Source: Azospirillum halopraeferens DSM 3675
GTDB taxonomy: Bacteria; Pseudomonadota; Alphaproteobacteria; Azospirillales; Azospirillaceae
Length of the DNA: 64,000 nucleotides
Assembly: GCF_000429625.1 (NCBI RefSeq)
Contig: NZ_AUCF01000001.1
Coordinates: 62,001-126,000 of the forward strand
Reading direction: 5' to 3'
The notes below the pieces were generated by a model, which was given only the letters and a program-made list of their open reading frames with translations, had not been told where the DNA came from and searched no databases. The translations under genes were made by a program, and so were the position numbers. This document shows, piece by piece, positions 7,244 to 14,358 of the stretch. Positions within the stretch are counted from its first letter, which is position 1, and every line of letters starts with the position of its first letter.

Positions 7244-8470
7244 CTATTGGGACGCGATTCGGCGGGGATTCTCCAGGAAAAAGCGCAGCATCTCTCGGGC
7301 GGCGTCGGGGCCCCGCGGGTCGGTGTAGGTTCCTGCCGGACTGCCCCCCGCCCAGGCGTGGCCGGCACCGTGGATCGTCCAATGCTCGCACAGCACGCGC
7401 CCGGACGATTCGGTATGGATGGCACGGCTGTAACCATGCCCGCCCGGCGCCTGGCCCCGTTCGACGGCGACCCGTGCCCCGGCCGAGCGTGCCACGGATC
7501 GGGCAACGATGTCGTCGCCATTGCGGGGATGGACGGTGGCGTCCCGGTCGCCATGGAGCACGATCGTCGGAACCGGGGCAGTCGACGGCCGGTCCGGCGG
7601 GCTTCCGCCCTGGCGCATGATGGCGAAGGCGGAGGGGATGTCCCGCGCCGCACCGTGCGGAAGACCGGAGTGGACTCCGACGGCGGCGTAAAGGTCGGGA
7701 TAGACGGTTCCCATCACCGCCGCCGCCGCCCCGCCGGCGGAAAGCCCGGCGATGTAGACACGGTCGGGGTCCACGGGATGGTCCTGCATGACCCGGCGCG
7801 TGATTCCGGCGATCAACGAGGGTTCACCGCTGTCGCGCCGTTGGTCTTCCGGCCGGAACCAGTTCCAGCACCGGTTTGGGTTGGCCGCGGATGGCTGCTC
7901 GGGATAGACGACCAAAAAGCCGTGTTCCTCGGCCAGCACGTTCATGCGCGTGCCGGCGGCGAAATCGTCGGGGGATTGGGTACAGCCGTGCAGCATCACC
8001 ACCAGGGGAAGCAGCCGGCCTTCAGGCCGATGTGCCGGACTGTAGAGCTTGTAGGAGCGCGTTCCGGCCGCGTTGCTGTAGGAAGCCTCGACGAAGGAGG
8101 CGCCGTCGGGCATCGGATCGGCGGCGGGACGGGCCATGCCGCCCGCACCGGGGGCAAGACCGGTCGGCATCCCGCGTGAAAGACGGCGCAAGGTGTCGCC
8201 CAGCCCGGTTCTGACACCGGGATGGAACCGGCCCGATGGCCGTGCGCCGGACGCGGATGCGCCGCGGCGGCGCGCCGGCGCATCCGCCGTATCCACGGTG
8301 ACGAACTCCGCATCGATGACACCCGGGGATCCGGCCTGTTCCGGACGGGCGCCTTCGCCCTGCGGCTGTCCATTCAACAGGCGCTGAATGAGGGCAGTCG
8401 CCTCGGCGAGCTTGCCGGCACGGGTGAGGCGCGCCGCCTCGGCCATGCCGGCGGGAAAACGATCGGTCAT
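7244..8470 (-). CDS. PHB-depolymerase-family esterase (alpha/beta hydrolase)
   Basis: This 408-residue protein has a variable N-terminal part (residues 1-120, low complexity) and then an Esterase_PHB domain. Visible are the oxyanion region LPLVVMLHGCTQSPDDFA, the nucleophile elbow AGLSAGG (Ser244), the acid in LHGDRDATVHP and the catalytic His in GAGHAWAGG. Members hydrolyse short polyhydroxyalkanoates or other esters; many lack a secretion signal, as here, and are intracellular or of unknown substrate. It follows the CopG gene on the same strand, 86 bases downstream, and precedes the transglutaminase-like gene, so the three may form one transcript. Confidence 0.88.
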   Translation of the reverse strand: MTDRFPAGMAEAARLTRAGKLAEATALIQRLLNGQPQGEGARPEQAGSPGVIDAEFVTVDTADAPARRRGASASGARPSGRFHPGVRTGLGDTLRRLSRGMPTGLAPGAGGMARPAADPMPDGASFVEASYSNAAGTRSYKLYSPAHRPEGRLLPLVVMLHGCTQSPDDFAAGTRMNVLAEEHGFLVVYPEQPSAANPNRCWNWFRPEDQRRDSGEPSLIAGITRRVMQDHPVDPDRVYIAGLSAGGAAAAVMGTVYPDLYAAVGVHSGLPHGAARDIPSAFAIMRQGGSPPDRPSTAPVPTIVLHGDRDATVHPRNGDDIVARSVARSAGARVAVERGQAPGGHGYSRAIHTESSGRVLCEHWTIHGAGHAWAGGSPAGTYTDPRGPDAAREMLRFFLENPRRIASQ

Positions 8471-8556
8471 GTCGCTGACTTTCTAAGATCGGACGCGGAC
8501 GCTTGCGAGCACCCGGTCCGTCGGCGTTTCAAGGGTGCGGTGGGCGGCGTGTGCCG

Positions 8557-8976
8557 TCACCGCATGCGATCGGCAAGGGCGGCCTTGACGGCGGCGCTGG
8601 CGTGCAGCGCCCCCAACACGGAGACCGAAGCGATCGTGGCACGGGCAAGGTCCGGACTGACGTCCCGGGCGATGGTGACGAGCCCGAGAACGCGGATCTC
8701 GAGCATCTGTCCGGCGTCGAGCGCCGCTTCGAGATCGTCGCGGGAATAGTGGCGCAGGCCGAGATCCACGCTCTTGCGGGTCACGGCCTGCCGCACGGCA
8801 TCACCGTGACGGTCGATCTGGTTGCGAATGGCGGTTCGGATGAAGTCGGTCCGGTTGGAATAAAACCCTTCCCGGACGAGAAGGTCGATGTGGCCAAGGT
8901 CCACGAATCCGAGATTGATCGTGATCTTCTCGCTGTCGACCGCCTTCCGACCCGATTCGTGTGCGTCGTCGCTCAT
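8557..8976 (-). CDS. CopG/ribbon-helix-helix family regulator
   Basis: The start MSDDAHESGRK (ATG 8976) is preferred over an upstream frame start lacking a ribosome-binding site; the length is 139 residues. Residues 16-55 (EKITINLGFVDLGHIDLLVREGFYSNRTDFIRTAIRNQI) form a clear ribbon-helix-helix DNA-binding unit. The remainder (VDLGLRHYSRDDLEAALDAGQMLEIRVLGLVTIARDVSPDLA) is a longer C-terminal domain resembling the sensory or oligomerisation part of this family in rhizobia and relatives. An 18-bp palindrome lies 18 bases upstream of the start, which suggests autoregulation. It probably controls the esterase and transglutaminase genes downstream. Confidence 0.82.
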   Translation of the reverse strand: MSDDAHESGRKAVDSEKITINLGFVDLGHIDLLVREGFYSNRTDFIRTAIRNQIDRHGDAVRQAVTRKSVDLGLRHYSRDDLEAALDAGQMLEIRVLGLVTIARDVSPDLARATIASVSVLGALHASAAVKAALADRMR

Positions 8977-8993
8977 CGTCTCGCCATCCACCA

Positions 8994-9011
8994 ACCATCC
9001 AACTGGATGGT
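8994..9011 (-). promoter_or_regulatory. Palindromic operator upstream of the CopG gene
   Basis: ACCATCCA-AC-TGGATGGT is an inverted repeat with 8-bp perfect arms. It lies 18 bases upstream of the regulator's start codon, next to a TATACC-like sequence that could be the -10 element. Ribbon-helix-helix proteins typically bind such short symmetric sites in their own promoters. Confidence 0.55.
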
Positions 9012-9213
9012 ATATGGGGGGCAACGTGACGCGATCAAGGGTCCGCTCGAATCGATGGGAACATTCCGGGAAACGTCATGCGGATGCGTCCCGATGGGCC
9101 GCCGGGCGCGTGCCGGCTTTCAGCCGGGAAACACAGGCGTCAATCGGACATGGTTTGCCGGTTGGATGTCGGCGGAACGCACATCCCTCCGCGCGTCCGA
9201 TCCCCGCGCCGGG

Positions 9214-9429
9214 CTAAGCGGGACCGCCGGCGGTCGGGGAGGAGTCGGGATGAGGGGGCAGGGCACTGTCCACGTCGGTCCAGAAGGCACTGACCTCGCC
9301 ATCACCGGCGCGGTTGGCCTCGTCGGCGTTTTCCCTGGCTCTCGCTCGTGCTTCGGCGCCATAGCGGCCAACCAGCAGGTTGGCCACCGCCCACAGGTGG
9401 TGACGTTCGGCCACGGTATGCCCCTCCAT
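9214..9429 (-). CDS. Hypothetical 71-aa protein
   Basis: The segment AERHHLWAVANLLVGRYGAEARARARENADEANRAGDGEVSAFWTDVDSAL looks like a two-helix protein common as short orphans in Azospirillum-type genomes, where a pattern RYG-x-A-x(8)-AD-x(6)-W recurs. The start MEGHTV (9429) is a guess; the frame is open upstream to 9609 with several ATGs and no strong ribosome-binding site. It lies next to the sRNA array but on the same strand downstream of it. No function is known to me. Confidence 0.45.
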   Translation of the reverse strand: MEGHTVAERHHLWAVANLLVGRYGAEARARARENADEANRAGDGEVSAFWTDVDSALPPHPDSSPTAGGPA

Positions 9430-9607
9430 CGCCTGCGCCGTTTCCGACCGCTTTTCTCTGCCCGCCGCTTCGGGGCGGCGAGTTCCCTCACTCAAGGATC
9501 TTGGCCCCATTTTGCATTGCGTCAAGAGCATAGGGCCCTCTCCCGGTGGGGGTATGGTGCCGGCCATGAGTGCTACCGTGTTCGGCGTGAATGTTCGGCT
9601 GGCTACC

Positions 9608-9666
9608 AAAAAAAACGGGGCCCCGAATCCGGTGCCCCGCAGTGAACCATAGGGAGGGTTAGAGAC
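9608..9666 (-). ncRNA. FNR-type small RNA unit A (about 59 nt)
   Basis: Read on the minus strand from 9666, the unit starts with the shared sequence GUCUCUAACCCUCCCU. It continues into a GC-rich hairpin (CGGGGC at the outer arm) and ends in eight U (9615-9608), a good intrinsic terminator. A TTGAC-N4-GTCAA box is centred 41.5 bp upstream. This is the most diverged of the four units (AUGG after the seed instead of GUA). Confidence 0.75.
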
Positions 9667-9700
9667 CCCCCATCACTAACCCGGCTACCACCATTTGTCG

Positions 9701-9714
9701 TTGACACTTGTCAA
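9701..9714 (-). promoter_or_regulatory. FNR/FixK-like box of sRNA unit A
   Basis: TTGACACTTGTCAA is fully symmetric and centred at 9707.5, 41.5 bp upstream of the conserved RNA start at 9666. It keeps the TTGA-N6-TCAA core of the FNR/FixK family, with C/G at the fifth position instead of T/A. A TAGTGA sequence sits in the -10 position. Confidence 0.65.
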
Positions 9715-9747
9715 TGGCGCGCCACCCTTTGCCGTTCTGCAATCAAC

Positions 9748-9813
9748 AAAAAGAAAAGCCGAAGATCCGGGGAGGACCTTCGGCTGAAGTGGTATACAGG
9801 GAGGGTTAGAGAC
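9748..9813 (-). ncRNA. FNR-type small RNA unit B (about 66 nt)
   Basis: From 9813 the minus strand reads the shared GUCUCUAACCCUCCCUGUA. Then comes a hairpin with 8-bp outer arms (9757-9764 with 9778-9785) and an inner UCC/GGA stem with a CUCCCC-containing loop, and a U-rich tail (9757-9748). The loop offers a second C-rich, anti-Shine-Dalgarno-like patch. The box centre is 41.5 bp upstream and the -10 reads TACAAA (9825-9820). Confidence 0.8.
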
Positions 9814-9847
9814 AGCCCCTTTGTAGTCCGCATCACCCCGTCCCCCA

Positions 9848-9861
9848 TTGATCCATGTCAA
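9848..9861 (-). promoter_or_regulatory. FNR/FixK-like box of sRNA unit B
   Basis: TTGATCCATGTCAA is one base from the consensus TTGAT-N4-ATCAA. It is centred at 9854.5, 41.5 bp upstream of the conserved start at 9813, the class II activator position, with TACAAA at -12 to -7. Confidence 0.72.
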
Positions 9862-9895
9862 GATTCCTGCTGAAAATACGGGCCTATGAAGGCAG

Positions 9896-9958
9896 AAAAA
9901 AACCGGAGAACCTTTGCAGGATCTCCGGTCGAAAGTGGTTACAGGGAGGGTTAGAGAC
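9896..9958 (-). ncRNA. FNR-type small RNA unit C (about 63 nt)
   Basis: From 9958 the minus strand reads the shared GUCUCUAACCCUCCCUGUAA. Then comes a hairpin with 8-bp outer arms (ACCGGAGA/UCTCCGGT in DNA letters, 9902-9929), an inner CCT/AGG stem, and seven U (9902-9896). A perfect TTGAT-N4-ATCAA box lies 42.5 bp upstream and TATATC occupies the -10. Confidence 0.82.
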
Positions 9959-9993
9959 ACCGTTGATATAGCCGGCGGTCCTATGCAGTGGCC

Positions 9994-10007
9994 TTGATCT
10001 GAATCAA
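9994..10007 (-). promoter_or_regulatory. Consensus FNR/FixK box of sRNA unit C
   Basis: TTGATCTGAATCAA matches TTGAT-N4-ATCAA perfectly. It is centred at 10000.5, 42.5 bp upstream of the conserved RNA start, with TATATC at the -10 position (9970-9965). Confidence 0.82.
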
Positions 10008-10068
10008 ATTGTTTGGGAATCCACGGAGACCCTGACCGTACGCATGAAAATTATCGCCTCGCGAACAG

Positions 10069-10129
10069 AAAAAACCGGAGGTTCCTTGCGGAACCTCCGG
10101 CTAAGGCGATTACAGGGAGGGTTAGAGAC
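10069..10129 (-). ncRNA. FNR-type small RNA unit D (about 61 nt)
   Basis: From 10129 the minus strand reads the shared GUCUCUAACCCUCCCUGUAA. Then comes a perfect 11-bp stem (10075-10085 with 10090-10100) capped by a GCAA tetraloop, and six U (10074-10069). This is the most regular terminator of the four. A perfect FNR box lies 42.5 bp upstream and TAGAAC occupies the -10. Confidence 0.82.
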
Positions 10130-10164
10130 ACCCACGTTCTACGCCGAACGGCAGGGATGGTTCG

Positions 10165-10178
10165 TTGATATAGATCAA
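10165..10178 (-). promoter_or_regulatory. Consensus FNR/FixK box of sRNA unit D
   Basis: TTGATATAGATCAA is a perfect TTGAT-N4-ATCAA site centred at 10171.5, 42.5 bp upstream of the conserved RNA start at 10129. It lies in the gap behind hisI, whose stop codon is 25 bases away. Confidence 0.82.
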
Positions 10179-10202
10179 TTCGCCATCGCATTGCAGCATC
10201 GC

Positions 10203-10619
10203 TCAACGGTGATGGTGGTGCGCCCCGTGATACAACTCCTCCGGCGGTGTCATCACGTCGAGCATCGTATCGAGACGCCCGTCCCGCTCGGCGCGGTAGA
10301 AACACGAGCGCCGGCCGGTGTGGCAGGCCACCCCGATCTGATCCACCACAACCAGCAGCGTGTCGCCGTCGCAGTCCACCCGGAAGTCCCGCAGATGCTG
10401 GACCTGCCCGGACGATTCGCCCTTGCGCCACAGTCCGGCGCGAGAGCGGGACCAGTAGCAGACCCGGCGCGTGCGCAGCGTCTCCAGGACGGCATCGCGG
10501 TTCATCCAGGCCATCATCAGCACCTCGCCGGTGCCCTCCTGCTGGGCGATCGCCGGCACCAGGCCGTCGTCGTTGAAGCGGATGGCGGCGAGCACGTCGT
10601 CAAAGGCGGTGTCGGTCAT
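10203..10619 (-). CDS. hisI: Phosphoribosyl-AMP cyclohydrolase
   Basis: The 138-residue protein carries the HisI signatures QEGTGEVLMMAWMNRDAV, VCYWSRSRAGLWRKGESSGQVQ, the metal-binding DCDGDTLL and CHTGRRSCFY. It opens the purine ring of phosphoribosyl-AMP in the third step of histidine synthesis, in the cytosol, as a Zn/Mg-dependent dimer. The HisE pyrophosphohydrolase domain is not fused, as is usual in Alphaproteobacteria. The protein ends in a His-rich tail (HGAHHHHR). The start (ATG 10619) lies eight bases behind the metC-like gene, so both are probably co-transcribed; no other his gene is close on this strand. Confidence 0.95.
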   Translation of the reverse strand: MTDTAFDDVLAAIRFNDDGLVPAIAQQEGTGEVLMMAWMNRDAVLETLRTRRVCYWSRSRAGLWRKGESSGQVQHLRDFRVDCDGDTLLVVVDQIGVACHTGRRSCFYRAERDGRLDTMLDVMTPPEELYHGAHHHHR

Positions 10620-10627
10620 GGGGGCCT

Positions 10628-11803
10628 TCAGTTGGCGGCGGCGAGGCGGGCGAAGCCCCGCTCCAGGTCTCGGATCAGGTCGTCGGGGTCCTCCAGGCCG
10701 GCGTGCACGCGCAGCAGCGGCCCGGATTCGGCCCACGCCGTCGCGGTGCGGCTGGCGGCGGGATGGACGGGCAGCAGAAGACTCTCGAATCCGCCCCAGG
10801 AATAGCCGAGCCCGAACAGTTCCATGCCGTCGAGCATGGCGGCCAGAGCCGATTTGGGAACGGGCCGCAGCAGTGCCGCGAACAGGCCGCTCGCGCCGGA
10901 GAAGTCCCGCCGCCACAGGGCGTGGTCGGGGTGGTCGGGACGGGCGGGATGGATGACCCGCCTCACCTCCGGGCGCCCGGCCAGCCATTGCGCCAGGGCC
11001 AGCCCCGTCTCGTGGTGGCGCTTCAGGCGCACCGACAGGGTGCGCAGCCCGCGCAGGCCGAGATAGAGGTCGTCGGGTCCGGCGCAGGTGCCGAACCGGA
11101 CGGCCGTGCGCTTGACCGGCAGGAAGCTGGCCTCGTTGCACACCAACAGGCCCAGCATGGCGTCGGCGTGACCCACCAGATACTTGGTCGCCGCGTGGAT
11201 GGAGACGTCGACGCCGTACTCGAACGGCTTGAAGTACAGGGGCGTTGCCCAGGTGTTGTCCATCAGCACCGTGGCACCGGCCGCCTTCGCGGCGGCGGCG
11301 ATGGCCGGCACGTCCTGCACCTCGAAGGTCAGGGAGCCCGGCGATTCGAGATAGACGACCGTGGTTTCGGGGCGAATCAGCGTGGCGATGCCGGCTCCGA
11401 TGCGCGGATCGTAGTACTGCGTCTCCACGCCGTAGCGGGCCATCACCTCGTTGCAGAACCGCCGGGTCGGCCCGTAGGCGCTGTCGCTGATCAGGATGTG
11501 GTCGCCGGCCTTGGTGAAGGCGCTGAGCGCGGTGGCGATGGCGGCAAGGCCGGAGGCGGCCGTCACGGCGCGGTAGCCCCCCTCCACCTCGGCCACCGCC
11601 GTCTCGAACGCGGCCGACGTGGGCGTGCCGATGCGGCCGTAGTTCACCCCGTCGAAGGGCGCCCGGTCGCTTGCCTCCAGCGCTTCCAGGGTCGGGAACA
11701 GCACGGTGGAGGCGTGATAGACCGGCGGGTTCACGATCCCGAAGTTCCCATGGGGATCGCGGCCGGCGTGGGCGATCACGGTGTCCTGCTTGGCATCCTT
11801 CAT
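10628..11803 (-). CDS. metC: Cystathionine beta-lyase (MetC-type Cys/Met metabolism PLP enzyme)
   Basis: This 391-residue PLP enzyme has the Cys/Met family features: NPPVYHASTVLFP near the N-terminus, the tyrosine-bearing YGRIGTPTSAAFE, the cofactor-contacting SGLAAIATAL, and the lysine in SIHAATKYLVGHAD. The end with YSWGGFESLLLP is typical of bacterial MetC, which cleaves cystathionine to homocysteine, pyruvate and ammonia. Closely related beta-lyases acting on cystine cannot be excluded. The start MKDAKQDT follows a promoter region shared with the divergent aapJ. It is followed by hisI after eight bases. Confidence 0.9.
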   Translation of the reverse strand: MKDAKQDTVIAHAGRDPHGNFGIVNPPVYHASTVLFPTLEALEASDRAPFDGVNYGRIGTPTSAAFETAVAEVEGGYRAVTAASGLAAIATALSAFTKAGDHILISDSAYGPTRRFCNEVMARYGVETQYYDPRIGAGIATLIRPETTVVYLESPGSLTFEVQDVPAIAAAAKAAGATVLMDNTWATPLYFKPFEYGVDVSIHAATKYLVGHADAMLGLLVCNEASFLPVKRTAVRFGTCAGPDDLYLGLRGLRTLSVRLKRHHETGLALAQWLAGRPEVRRVIHPARPDHPDHALWRRDFSGASGLFAALLRPVPKSALAAMLDGMELFGLGYSWGGFESLLLPVHPAASRTATAWAESGPLLRVHAGLEDPDDLIRDLERGFARLAAAN

Positions 11804-12052
11804 GGTCGGAACGGCTCTCCTGCGGCGTTGAAGCGGCAGTTTTGCACGGACGGGACCGTTCGACCACCCCCGGTTCCTGCCGCTGCCGGCCGGCAGAGAT
11901 GCGTCGGCGGTGCGGACCGGAATACGGAGGATTCGACATATCCCATCGGCTTGGTACATTCTTTTCGTCAGCACGTGGTCGCACCACTCCTCCGGGAGGA
12001 GGCGGCCACGGGGAACCATAAAGACGCACCAAAGAACAGGGTGGAGTGCATC

Positions 12053-13078
12053 ATGAAAAAGGGTCTTCTCGCCGCGGCCGCCGCTGTGGCCCTCTCCGTC
12101 GCCGCATCGGGCGCGGCCCACGCGGGTCCGACGCTCGACGCCATCAAGAAGCGCGGCTTCATCCAGTGCGGCGTGAACACCGGCCTGGCCGGTTTCGGCA
12201 ACCCCGACAGCGCCGGCAACTGGACCGGCCTGGACGTGGACTTCTGCCGCGCCTTCGCCGTGGCGCTGTTCGGCGACGCCGGCAAGATCAAGTTCACGCC
12301 CCTGTCGGCGCAGCAGCGCTTCCCCGCCCTGCAATCGGGCGAGGTGGACGTGCTGTCCCGCAACACCACCTGGACGCTGACCCGCGACACGTCGGTCGGC
12401 CTCAACTTCGCCCCGGTCACCTACTACGACGGCCAGGGCTTCATGGTTCCGAAGTCCCTGGGTGTCACCAGCGCCAAGGATCTCGGCGGTGCCACCGTCT
12501 GTGTCCAGTCCGGCACGACGACCGAACTGAACCTGGCCGACTATTTCCGCGCCAACAACCTGCAATATAACCCCGTCGTGATCGAATCGGTGGACGAGGT
12601 GAACGCCGCCTATTTCGCCGGGCGGTGCGACGTCTATACCACCGACGCGTCGGGCCTGGCCGGCACGCGCGCCGCGGTCGCCCCCAATCCCGATGACCAC
12701 GTGATCCTTCCCGAGGTCATCTCCAAGGAGCCGCTGGCCCCCGCGGTGCGCCACGGCGACGACCAGTGGTTCGATATCGTGAAGTGGACGGTCTACGCCA
12801 CCGTCCAGGCGGAGGAGAAGGGCATCACCTCCAAGAACGTCGATGAGTTCCTGGCCAGCAAGGACCCCGACGTTCTGCGCCTGCTCGGCGTGTCGGCCGG
12901 CATGGGCGCCGCGCTCGGGCTCGACGAGAAGTGGGCCTACAACGTCATCAAGACGATCGGCAACTACGGCGAGATCTACGAGCGCAACGTCGGCGTCAAC
13001 ACACCCCTGAAGCTGGAGCGCGGCCTGAACGCGCTGTGGTCCAACGGTGGCCTGATGTACTCCATGCCGTTCCGGTAA
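12053..13078 (+). CDS. aapJ: General L-amino-acid ABC transporter, periplasmic binding protein
   Basis: A 341-residue solute-binding protein with a signal peptide (MKKGLLAAAAAVALSVAASGAAHA, cleaved after about residue 24). The body has RGFIQCGVNTGLAGFG, WTGLDVDFCRAFAVALFGD and DVLSRNTTWTLTRD, the AapJ/BztA pattern. It captures a wide range of L-amino acids for the Aap system. The start has GGAG seven bases upstream. It is the first gene of aapJQMP; a stable hairpin follows its stop and probably protects its mRNA or limits read-through, giving more binding protein than permease. Confidence 0.95.
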   Translation: MKKGLLAAAAAVALSVAASGAAHAGPTLDAIKKRGFIQCGVNTGLAGFGNPDSAGNWTGLDVDFCRAFAVALFGDAGKIKFTPLSAQQRFPALQSGEVDVLSRNTTWTLTRDTSVGLNFAPVTYYDGQGFMVPKSLGVTSAKDLGGATVCVQSGTTTELNLADYFRANNLQYNPVVIESVDEVNAAYFAGRCDVYTTDASGLAGTRAAVAPNPDDHVILPEVISKEPLAPAVRHGDDQWFDIVKWTVYATVQAEEKGITSKNVDEFLASKDPDVLRLLGVSAGMGAALGLDEKWAYNVIKTIGNYGEIYERNVGVNTPLKLERGLNALWSNGGLMYSMPFR

Positions 13079-13099
13079 GCCTCCGGAGCTGAAGACCAA

Positions 13100-13126
13100 G
13101 GGCCGTCCGCCGCGCGCGGGCGGCCC
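13100..13126 (+). terminator. Hairpin between aapJ and aapQ (attenuator or mRNA-stabilising)
   Basis: An 11-bp GC-rich stem (13100-13110 with 13116-13126, one G-T pair) has a 5-base loop and no U-tract. Such structures after a binding-protein gene usually raise its level relative to the downstream permease genes. Confidence 0.6.
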
Positions 13127-13158
13127 GTCGTCCTGGCGGGCATAAGGAGACCGGTCAC

Positions 13159-14355
13159 GTGTCCAGTGAAACCGGGGACGTCCGCGCGCCTGCGCGCGGC
13201 GGATTCTCGTTGTCGCTCAATGATCCGGGGGTGCGCTCGCTCGTCTACCAGGTTCTCGTGGTGGGCGGCGTCGTGCTGGTCGGATGGTTTCTCATTTCCA
13301 ACACCCTCGACAATCTGGCCCGGCGGTCCATCGCCACCGGCTTCGACTTCCTGTCGCGCGAGGCGTCGTTCGGTATCGGTGAAAGCCTGATCGATTACCA
13401 CCCGCGGGATTCCTATGGGTACGCGTTTCTCGTCGGCGTGCTGAACACGCTGAAGGTGGCGGTGATCGGCGTCGTCCTGGCCACCATCATCGGCACCGTC
13501 GTCGGCATCGCCCGGCTGTCCAGCAACTGGCTGGTGGCCAAGCTGGCCTCGGCCTATGTCGAGATCGTGCGCAACGTCCCGCCGCTGCTGCAGCTCTTCT
13601 TCTGGTACGCGGTGGTCACCGAAAGCATGCCACCGGTGCGCCAGGCGCTGAACCCGCTGCCCGGCATCTATCTCAGCCAGCGCGGCCTGTGGTTTCCGGT
13701 TCCCGCCGCCGATCCCGTGTGGGGGGCGATGGGCATCGCGCTGCTCGTCGGCATCGTTGCGGCGTTCGTCATGCGGCGCTGGGCGGCGGCGCGCCAGGCG
13801 CGGACCGGCCAGCCCTTTCCCACGGTTCTGGCCACGCTGGGCCTGGTTCTCGGCCTGCCCCTGCTGGTCTACCTGGGGGGCGGCGCGCCGACCGACATGG
13901 ACGTGCCCCAGCTTGCCGGATTTAACTTCCGCGGCGGCATGACCATCTCGCCGGAGTTCTTCGCGATCCTCACCGGCCTGGTGATCTATACGGCCGGCTT
14001 CATCGCCGAGGTGGTGCGCAGCGGCATCCTGGCGGTGAACTGGGGCCAGACGGAGGCGGCGCGCTCGCTCGGCCTGCCGGGCGGTCAGACACTGCGTCTG
14101 GTGGTGCTCCCGCAGGCCCTGCGGGTCATCGTCCCGCCGCTGACCAGCCAATACCTGAACCTGACCAAGAACAGCTCGCTGGCGCTGGCCATCGGCTATC
14201 CGGACCTGGTGTCGATCGCCAACACCATGATCAACCAGACCGGCCAGGCGATCGAAGGCGTGGCCCTGATCATGGGCACGTACCTGACCATAAGCCTCGC
14301 CATCTCGGTCTTCATGAACTGGTACAACAAGCGCATCGCGCTGGTGGAGCGTTAG
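13159..14355 (+). CDS. aapQ: General L-amino-acid ABC transporter, permease
   Basis: A 398-residue inner-membrane protein starting at GTG 13159 with AAGGAGA upstream. It has about eight spans; the HisM-type permease signature is in AEVVRSGILAVNWGQTEAARSLGLPGGQTLRLVVLPQALRVIVPPL, whose EAA loop docks on AapP. The extra-long N-terminal half (spans plus a periplasmic loop around residues 60-90) is the mark of AapQ/BztB compared with ordinary HisQM permeases. It forms a heterodimer with AapM and lies three bases from that gene. Confidence 0.95.
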   Translation: MSSETGDVRAPARGGFSLSLNDPGVRSLVYQVLVVGGVVLVGWFLISNTLDNLARRSIATGFDFLSREASFGIGESLIDYHPRDSYGYAFLVGVLNTLKVAVIGVVLATIIGTVVGIARLSSNWLVAKLASAYVEIVRNVPPLLQLFFWYAVVTESMPPVRQALNPLPGIYLSQRGLWFPVPAADPVWGAMGIALLVGIVAAFVMRRWAAARQARTGQPFPTVLATLGLVLGLPLLVYLGGGAPTDMDVPQLAGFNFRGGMTISPEFFAILTGLVIYTAGFIAEVVRSGILAVNWGQTEAARSLGLPGGQTLRLVVLPQALRVIVPPLTSQYLNLTKNSSLALAIGYPDLVSIANTMINQTGQAIEGVALIMGTYLTISLAISVFMNWYNKRIALVER

Positions 14356-14358
14356 GCC

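Noticed and set aside
9608..10178. CRISPR array from the four repeats
   Set aside because: The shared part is followed by different hairpins and U-runs, unit spacing is 145-171 bp, and promoter boxes lie in the gaps. This is an sRNA array, not short repeats with spacers.
10203..12032. A hisI fusion with a long upstream domain
   Set aside because: The upstream frame lies out of phase over the metC-like gene; hisI has its own ATG at 10619 and the normal length.
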